From the NCBI RefSeq assembly GCF_004403065.1, contig NZ_SOHA01000005.1, forward strand, positions 497,296-561,295: a stretch of DNA of 64,000 nucleotides, given 5' to 3'. Position 1 is the stretch's first letter; each line of letters starts with the position of its first letter. The notes under the pieces are model-generated. The model was given only the letters and a program-made list of their open reading frames with translations. It did no database searches and was not told where the DNA came from. This stretch comes from Cryobacterium cryoconiti. GTDB taxonomy: Bacteria; Actinomycetota; Actinomycetes; Actinomycetales; Microbacteriaceae. Below, one piece after another: positions 59,122 through 64,000 of this stretch. A program made the translations under genes and the position numbers.

Positions 59122-59664
59122 TCACGCGCCCGGGGCGGCGGCGAGCACCTTGTGCAGTGTGCGCAGGTTGCGCGTGGTCGTGGTCGACCGATAGCGGGCC
59201 CTGCCGCTGAGCTTGCTGAACGGGCTGTTGATGCCGACGCTTCGGCGCACCTGCCAGTAGAGCACGCTCGCCCCGGGCCGCACCTCTTCCGTGAGCGGGT
59301 CGAGCGGACCGGCCGCCTCGATCAACTCGTCGAGAGCGGATTGTTCGGCTCCGAAGACGACATAGGGATGCCAGCCGTCGCGCTGGGCGTCGAACGGGAA
59401 GTCCCGCACCACCGCATCGAGGGTGCCGACGCCGACGAGCACGATCCACGCCTGATAGCCGAAGGCGTTGGACAGGGCGCGTTCGATCCGGAGTTTGAGC
59501 GCCGCGGCATCCGTTTCACCCGACGTGAACAGCACGTTGCCGCTGGCCAGGACCGTGCGGACATGCGTGTGGCCGAGTTCGCGGAACACACCCTGCAGGT
59601 CCGCCATTGTGATGGTGATCCCGTTCACGTTGATTCCGCGCAGGAGCGCCACCCAGTCGGCCAT
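59122..59664 (-). CDS. DUF1697 family protein
   Basis: This 180-residue protein begins MADWVALLRGINVNG, the hallmark of DUF1697, and has VRTVLASGNVLFTSGE. The family has an alpha/beta fold of unknown activity. The ATG at 59664 is well placed, 9 nt after pdxT. It separates pdxT from yebC, which are closer neighbours in many actinobacteria, so it may be a later insertion. Confidence 0.88.
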   Translation of the reverse strand: MADWVALLRGINVNGITITMADLQGVFRELGHTHVRTVLASGNVLFTSGETDAAALKLRIERALSNAFGYQAWIVLVGVGTLDAVVRDFPFDAQRDGWHPYVVFGAEQSALDELIEAAGPLDPLTEEVRPGASVLYWQVRRSVGINSPFSKLSGRARYRSTTTTRNLRTLHKVLAAAPGA

Positions 59665-59673
59665 GAGCGGAGC

Positions 59674-60267
59674 CTAGTGACGGAAGCGGGCGTCGGCCAC
59701 CTTCTGCAGGAAATATTCGTGGAAGCGGTATTCCCCGCTGATCTCCGGGTGGAACGAGGTGCCGAGCAGGTTGTCCTGCTCGACCGCGACGCAGCGTCCG
59801 TCGGGGAGCGTGGCCAGGGCCCGGGCGCGGGGCCCGACGGTCTCCACCACGGGAGCCCGGATGAACACGGCATGCACCGGCGAAGCGCCGAGCACGGGAA
59901 CGTCGAGGTCGGTCTCGAAGGACAGCGTCTGCGAGCCGAAGGCGTTGCGGCGCACCGCGATGTCGAGCCCGCCGATGGTCTGCTGGCCTCGGATCCCGTC
60001 GATGACGGAGTCGGCGAGCATGATCAGCCCGGCGCAGGTTCCATACACGGGCAAGCCGGCCCGCACGGCCTTCGCGAGCGGGTCGGCGAGGCCGAACGCG
60101 CGCGCCAGTTTGTCCATCACGCTGGATTCACCGCCCGGAATCACCAGCCCGCTGATGCGGGCCAGTTCTTCCGGGCGGCGGATGAGTTCGACCTCGGCGC
60201 CGAGGTTCCGAAGAACCGCGGCATGCTCACGAAAGTCACCCTGGAGGGCGAGAACTCCAACGCTCAC
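59674..60267 (-). CDS. pdxT: Pyridoxal 5'-phosphate synthase glutaminase subunit
   Basis: PdxT provides ammonia from glutamine to PdxS for vitamin B6 synthesis. The 197-residue protein has LALQGDFREH, GGESSVM, the nucleophile Cys in VYGTCAGLIML and His in SFHPEISGEYRFH with the nearby Glu. The GTG start at 60267 is 10 nt after pdxS. Confidence 0.96.
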   Translation of the reverse strand: MSVGVLALQGDFREHAAVLRNLGAEVELIRRPEELARISGLVIPGGESSVMDKLARAFGLADPLAKAVRAGLPVYGTCAGLIMLADSVIDGIRGQQTIGGLDIAVRRNAFGSQTLSFETDLDVPVLGASPVHAVFIRAPVVETVGPRARALATLPDGRCVAVEQDNLLGTSFHPEISGEYRFHEYFLQKVADARFRH

Positions 60268-60277
60268 GAACGGGTGG

Positions 60278-61174
60278 CTACCAGCCGCGCTCGGAGAGGC
60301 GGTGCGGCGCGGCGAGGTCGGACACGTTGATGCCGACCATGGCCTCGCCCAGTCCGCGGGAGACGGAGGCGATCACACTGGGGTCGTCGTAGAACGTTAC
60401 GGCCTTGACGATGGCGTTCGCGCGAGCCTGCGGGTTGCCCGACTTGAAGATGCCGGAGCCGACGAACACGCCGTCCGCACCCATCTGCATCATCAGGGCC
60501 GCGTCGGCCGGGGTGGCCACGCCGCCGGCGACGAACAACACGACGGGGAGCTTGCCGGTGGAGGCGATCTCGGCGACGAGTTCGTACGGGGCCTGCAATT
60601 CCTTCGCGGCGACGTACAGTTCGTCCTTGCTCAGGGCGGACAGGCGCGCAACCTCGCCCTTGATGGTGCGGATGTGCTTCATGGCCTCGGAGACGTCGCC
60701 GGTGCCGGCCTCGCCCTTGGACCGGATCATGGCCGCGCCCTCCGTGATGCGGCGAAGCGCCTCACCCAGGTTGGTGGCTCCGCAAACGAACGGAACCGTG
60801 AAGTTCCACTTGTCGATGTGGTTGACGTAGTCAGCGGGGCTGAGCACCTCGGACTCGTCGATGTAGTCGACGTTCAGCGCCTGCAGGATCTGCGCTTCCA
60901 CGAAGTGGCCGATCCGTGCCTTGGCCATCACGGGGATGGAGACCTCGGCGATGATGCTGTCGATCAGGTCCGGGTCGCTCATGCGGGCGACACCACCCTG
61001 GGAGCGGATGTCGGCGGGTACGCGTTCAAGGGCCATGACGGCGACAGCACCGGCGTCCTCGGCGATGCGTGCCTGCTCGGCGTTGACGACGTCCATGATG
61101 ACGCCGCCCTTCATCATGTCGGCGAGTCCACGCTTGACGCGGCTCGAACCAAAGGCGGAAGTGGTTTCAGTCAT
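60278..61174 (-). CDS. pdxS: Pyridoxal 5'-phosphate synthase lyase subunit
   Basis: PdxS forms PLP from ribose 5-phosphate, glyceraldehyde 3-phosphate and ammonia. The 298 residues contain [46 protein letters not shown] with the first catalytic Lys, and RSKGEAGTG with the second. The ATG is at 61174. A TAGAAT sequence just upstream could be a -10 box of an internal promoter. Confidence 0.97.
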   Translation of the reverse strand: MTETTSAFGSSRVKRGLADMMKGGVIMDVVNAEQARIAEDAGAVAVMALERVPADIRSQGGVARMSDPDLIDSIIAEVSIPVMAKARIGHFVEAQILQALNVDYIDESEVLSPADYVNHIDKWNFTVPFVCGATNLGEALRRITEGAAMIRSKGEAGTGDVSEAMKHIRTIKGEVARLSALSKDELYVAAKELQAPYELVAEIASTGKLPVVLFVAGGVATPADAALMMQMGADGVFVGSGIFKSGNPQARANAIVKAVTFYDDPSVIASVSRGLGEAMVGINVSDLAAPHRLSERGW

Positions 61175-61242
61175 AGCTGTGATTCTATTCCTTGGGTGGT
61201 GTCGGTTCCGGCCGGCGGGTGCCGGTGGGGAGGTATATACGG

Positions 61243-61806
61243 CTAGTTGCCATCCTTCGGCCAGCCGTCTGCGACTTCGCGTCGAACATCGCCGAGCAGA
61301 CGGGGAATCGCCTTCGTGCCGGCGATGATCGGGAAGAAGTTCGAGTCCAGCGCCCAGCGGGGAACGATGTGCTGGTGCAGGTGCTCGGCGATCCCGGCGC
61401 CCGCGATCCGGCCCTGGTTCATGCCGATATTGAACCCGTCGCAGTGGGACACCGCCTTGAGCACGCGCATGGCCACCTGGGTCAGACTACCGATTTCGGC
61501 GATCTCCTCCGGGCTCGCCTCGTCATACGTCGCAATGTGCCGGTAGGGGCAGACCAGAAGGTGTCCGCTGTTATAGGGGAACAGGTTCAGCAGCACGTAG
61601 GCGTGTTCACCGCGCGCCACGATCAGGGCCTTCTCGTCGGTCATGCTGGGTGCCAGGCAGAACGGGCAGGCGTCGGCGTGCGGCTGCTGCCCGTCCTGGA
61701 TGTAGACCATGCGGTGGGGTGTCCAGAGCCGTTGGAAGGCATCCGGGACCGCGGCGAAATCGGACGACTGTTCGAGCCCTTCGAACCCGCCGCTCTGCTC
61801 CTCCAC
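61243..61806 (-). CDS. HIT domain protein (Ap4A phosphorylase-like)
   Basis: The 187-residue protein is a histidine-triad nucleotide hydrolase or phosphorylase. It has a CPFC pair (47-50) likely binding zinc, [17 protein letters not shown] and the HLHQHIVPR triad (H142, H144, H146). In mycobacteria the gene next to thrS in this place encodes a diadenosine tetraphosphate phosphorylase. The GTG at 61806 lies 1 nt after the thrS stop; the long upstream frame is a shadow. Confidence 0.9.
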   Translation of the reverse strand: MEEQSGGFEGLEQSSDFAAVPDAFQRLWTPHRMVYIQDGQQPHADACPFCLAPSMTDEKALIVARGEHAYVLLNLFPYNSGHLLVCPYRHIATYDEASPEEIAEIGSLTQVAMRVLKAVSHCDGFNIGMNQGRIAGAGIAEHLHQHIVPRWALDSNFFPIIAGTKAIPRLLGDVRREVADGWPKDGN

Positions 61807-61807
61807 G

Positions 61808-63775
61808 TCAGGCCTGGCCCTGAGTCGTGACCTGGGCCCGTGTCTCGATCGCAGCGATGATGCGACGGATGGCCTCGTCGGCCGGTACGCCGTTCTCCTG
61901 GGTGCCGTCACGGAACCGGAAGCTGACCGCACCGTTGTCACGGTCGTCCTCGCCGACGATCAGCTGGAACGGAACCTTGGCCTTGGTGTGGTTACGGATC
62001 TTCTTCTGCATCCGGTCGTCGGAGTGGTCGACCTCGGCACGCACGCCGGCGGCCTTGAGACGGCCGACGATCTCGTCGAGGTACGGGCCGTACTGCTCGG
62101 AGACCGGGATGCCCACCACCTGCACCGGGGACAGCCACACCGGGAAGGCCCCCGCGTAGTGCTCGGTGAGCACGGCGAAGAAGCGCTCGATCGATCCGAA
62201 CAGGGCGCGGTGGATCATCACCGGGCGCTGGCGTGAGCCGTCGGGGGCGGTGTATTCGAGGTCGAAGCGCTCCGGCAGGTTGAAGTCCAGCTGAATCGTG
62301 GACATCTGCCAGGTGCGGCCGATCGCGTCGCGAGCCTGCACGGAGATCTTCGGGCCGTAGAAGGCGGCGCCGCCCGGGTCGGCGACGAGCTCGAGGCCGG
62401 ATGCTTCGGCGACCTCGCGCAGGGTGTCGGTCGCTTCCGCCCAGGCCTCGTCGGTGCCGACGAATTTCTTCGGGTCCTTCGTGGACAGTTCGAGGTAGTA
62501 GTCCTCGAGGCCGTAGTCGGCGAGCAGCTTCAGCACGAAATTCAGGGTGCTGGTGAGCTCGTCCTTCATGCCTTCGCGGGTGGTGTAGATGTGCGCGTCG
62601 TCCTGCGTCATGCCGCGCACACGGGTGAGGCCGTGCACGACCCCGGACTTCTCGTAGCGGTAGACGGAGCCGAATTCGAACAGTCGCATCGGCAGGTCGC
62701 GATAGCTGCGGCCGCTGGAGCGGAAAATCAGGTTGTGGAACGGGCAGTTCATCGGCTTGAGGTAATAGTCGACGCCCTGGCGGGTCATATGACCGTCGGC
62801 GTCGTACTCCGCATCGAGCTTCATGGGCGGGAACATGCCGTCGGAGTACCAGTCGAGGTGGCCGGAGGTTTCGAACAGGTTCGACTTGGTGATGTGAGGC
62901 GTGTAGACGAAGTCATAGCCGGCCTCGGTGTGCCGCTTGCGGGAGTAGTTCTCCATCTCCTGGCGGATGATGCCGCCCTTGGGGTGGAAGACAGGCAGAC
63001 CCGACCCGATCTCCTCAGGAAAGCTGAACAGGTCCAGTTCGGCGCCGAGCTTGCGGTGGTCGCGCTTGGCAGCCTCCTCCTGGCGGGCCTTGTAGGCGCG
63101 CAACTCGTCCTTGGTCGGCCAGGCGGTGCCGTAGATGCGCTGCAGTTGCGGGTTCTTCTCGGAACCACGCCAGTAGGCGGCGGCCAGCCGGGTCAGGGAG
63201 TATCCGTTGCCGATCATGCGGGTGTTCGGCAGGTGCGGGCCTCGGCAGAGGTCCTTCCAGACCGTCTCCCCCGTCTTCGGGTCCACGTTGTCGTAGATGG
63301 TGAGTTCGGCGCCGCCGACCTCGACCGACTCGTTGTCGGCGGTGTCCGCGGCACCGCCCTTGAGCCCGATCAGCTCCAACTTGTACGGCTCCGCTGCAAG
63401 TTCTTCCCTCGCCTGGTCGTCGGTCACGACGCGGCGCACGAACCGCTGGCCCTGCCGGATGATCCGGTCCATGGCCTTTTCGAGCGACTTGACGTCCTCG
63501 GGGGTGAATGCCTCTGCGACGTCGAAGTCGTAGTAGAAACCGTCGGTGACGGGCGGGCCGATGCCCAGCCGCGCGGCGGGGTTCACGGTCTGCACGGCCT
63601 GGGCGAGCACGTGGGCCGCGGAGTGGCGCAGGATGCTGAGACCGTCGGGAGAGCCGATCGTCACCGGTTCGACGACGTCGGTCGGGGTCACCGTCGTGGC
63701 GAGATCCCTGAGCTCGCCGTTGACGCGCATTGCGACAACGGACCGGTCGGTGAATAGCTCAAAGCCGTCAGCCAC
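61808..63775 (-). CDS. thrS: Threonyl-tRNA synthetase
   Basis: ThrS charges tRNA-Thr. The 655-residue protein contains an N-terminal TGS domain, the editing domain with [11 protein letters not shown], a class II catalytic core with the zinc-site [10 protein letters not shown] and [10 protein letters not shown], motif 3 [13 protein letters not shown], and an anticodon-binding domain from about 545. GAGGAG precedes the GTG at 63775. No T-box is visible in the upstream 80 nt. Confidence 0.97.
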   Translation of the reverse strand: MADGFELFTDRSVVAMRVNGELRDLATTVTPTDVVEPVTIGSPDGLSILRHSAAHVLAQAVQTVNPAARLGIGPPVTDGFYYDFDVAEAFTPEDVKSLEKAMDRIIRQGQRFVRRVVTDDQAREELAAEPYKLELIGLKGGAADTADNESVEVGGAELTIYDNVDPKTGETVWKDLCRGPHLPNTRMIGNGYSLTRLAAAYWRGSEKNPQLQRIYGTAWPTKDELRAYKARQEEAAKRDHRKLGAELDLFSFPEEIGSGLPVFHPKGGIIRQEMENYSRKRHTEAGYDFVYTPHITKSNLFETSGHLDWYSDGMFPPMKLDAEYDADGHMTRQGVDYYLKPMNCPFHNLIFRSSGRSYRDLPMRLFEFGSVYRYEKSGVVHGLTRVRGMTQDDAHIYTTREGMKDELTSTLNFVLKLLADYGLEDYYLELSTKDPKKFVGTDEAWAEATDTLREVAEASGLELVADPGGAAFYGPKISVQARDAIGRTWQMSTIQLDFNLPERFDLEYTAPDGSRQRPVMIHRALFGSIERFFAVLTEHYAGAFPVWLSPVQVVGIPVSEQYGPYLDEIVGRLKAAGVRAEVDHSDDRMQKKIRNHTKAKVPFQLIVGEDDRDNGAVSFRFRDGTQENGVPADEAIRRIIAAIETRAQVTTQGQA

Positions 63776-63858
63776 GTGTATTACTCCTCAGTATTGTTCG
63801 AACCCCATCAACTTTAGCGGCGCACCCCGACCCGGATGGGCACAGCGGTATCGGGCAC

Positions 63859-63886
63859 AAAAAAACCCCCGAGTTACCGGGGGTTT
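63859..63886 (-). terminator. Intrinsic terminator after tRNA-Val
   Basis: CCCCCG and CGGGGG form a 6-bp GC stem with a 6-nt loop, and on the minus strand the stem is followed by seven T. It lies 22 nt after the tRNA and before thrS, so it should end tRNA transcription. Confidence 0.88.
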
Positions 63887-63907
63887 ATCTGTCTCGCACT
63901 GCAACTG

Positions 63908-63979
63908 TGGGCGATACTGGGATCGAACCAGTGACCTCTTCCGTGTCAGGGAAGCGCGCTACCGCTGCGCCAATCGCCC
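63908..63979 (-). tRNA. tRNA-Val, anticodon GAC
   Basis: The minus strand folds as a normal cloverleaf of 72 nt: acceptor GGGCGAT/ATCGCCC with discriminator A, D arm GGCGCAGCGGTAGCGC, anticodon stem CTTCC/GGAAG with loop CTGACAC, and T arm with GGTTCGATCC. The 3' CCA is not encoded. It reads GUC and GUU-type valine codons. Confidence 0.96.
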
Positions 63980-64000
63980 AGTTCCTGAAAATCGCTTTTC

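Noticed and set aside
57295..60330. A plus-strand open frame of 1011 codons opposite ruvA to pdxT
   Set aside because: It crosses six well-supported minus-strand genes and has no recognisable domain; typical GC-rich shadow.
63776..63860. Possible T-box leader before thrS
   Set aside because: The space between the tRNA terminator and the thrS start is about 80 nt, too short, and lacks a T-box sequence.

Overview
The window is a 64 kb piece of a high-GC actinobacterial chromosome made almost entirely of core housekeeping genes. Gene content and order point to the Microbacteriaceae, with Cryobacterium or a close relative as a guess. Supporting points are the actinobacterial order pyrR-pyrB-pyrC-x-carA-carB-pyrF-mihF/gmk-rpoZ-coaBC-metK, the thrS-HIT-pdxS-pdxT-yebC-ruvCAB-yajC-secD-secF-rel order shared with mycobacteria, a PriA without helicase motifs, mycobacterial-type integration host factor, and frequent GTG starts.

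Positions 1-25300, all minus strand, read from right to left as one long co-directional series: pyrimidine synthesis (pyrR, pyrB, pyrC, a PH-like membrane protein, carA, carB, pyrF), a fused mIHF-guanylate kinase, rpoZ, coaBC, metK, priA, fmt, rsmB, rpe, four histidine genes (hisE, hisG, hisF, hisI), then trpE, two small membrane-protein genes, trpC, trpB and the start of trpA, cut by the window edge. Many genes overlap by 1-8 nt, so translational coupling is likely. A PyrR-binding-like element lies next to the pyrR Shine-Dalgarno sequence.

Positions 25300-35900 hold nusB, efp and aroQ, then a mixed block: heme O synthase, a YegP-like protein, signal peptidase I, an AI-2E family permease, SixA, a frameshifted unknown gene, and an aldehyde dehydrogenase module (regulator, dehydrogenase, DUF779). 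This block separates aroQ from the shikimate genes.

Positions 35900-47200, minus strand: aroB, aroK, aroC, aroE, mltG, ruvX, alaS, two small membrane-associated proteins, rpsD and rarA. Positions 47370-50200, plus strand: a membrane-anchored cyclophilin, a DUF349 coiled-coil protein and a hypothetical protein. Positions 50229-63775, minus strand: rel, secF, secD, yajC, ruvB, ruvA, ruvC, yebC, a DUF1697 protein, pdxT, pdxS, an HIT hydrolase and thrS. The window ends with tRNA-Val(GAC) and its terminator.

No phage, insertion sequence, CRISPR array or obvious new defence system is visible. The most notable observations are the mIHF-guanylate kinase fusion, the PyrR-like RNA element, the single-base frameshift at about 32085, and a recurrent CTACGCTGG motif upstream of several minus-strand genes. 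No gene-free stretch exceeds 300 bp; the longest is the 230 bp upstream of rpsD, in which I recognise nothing.
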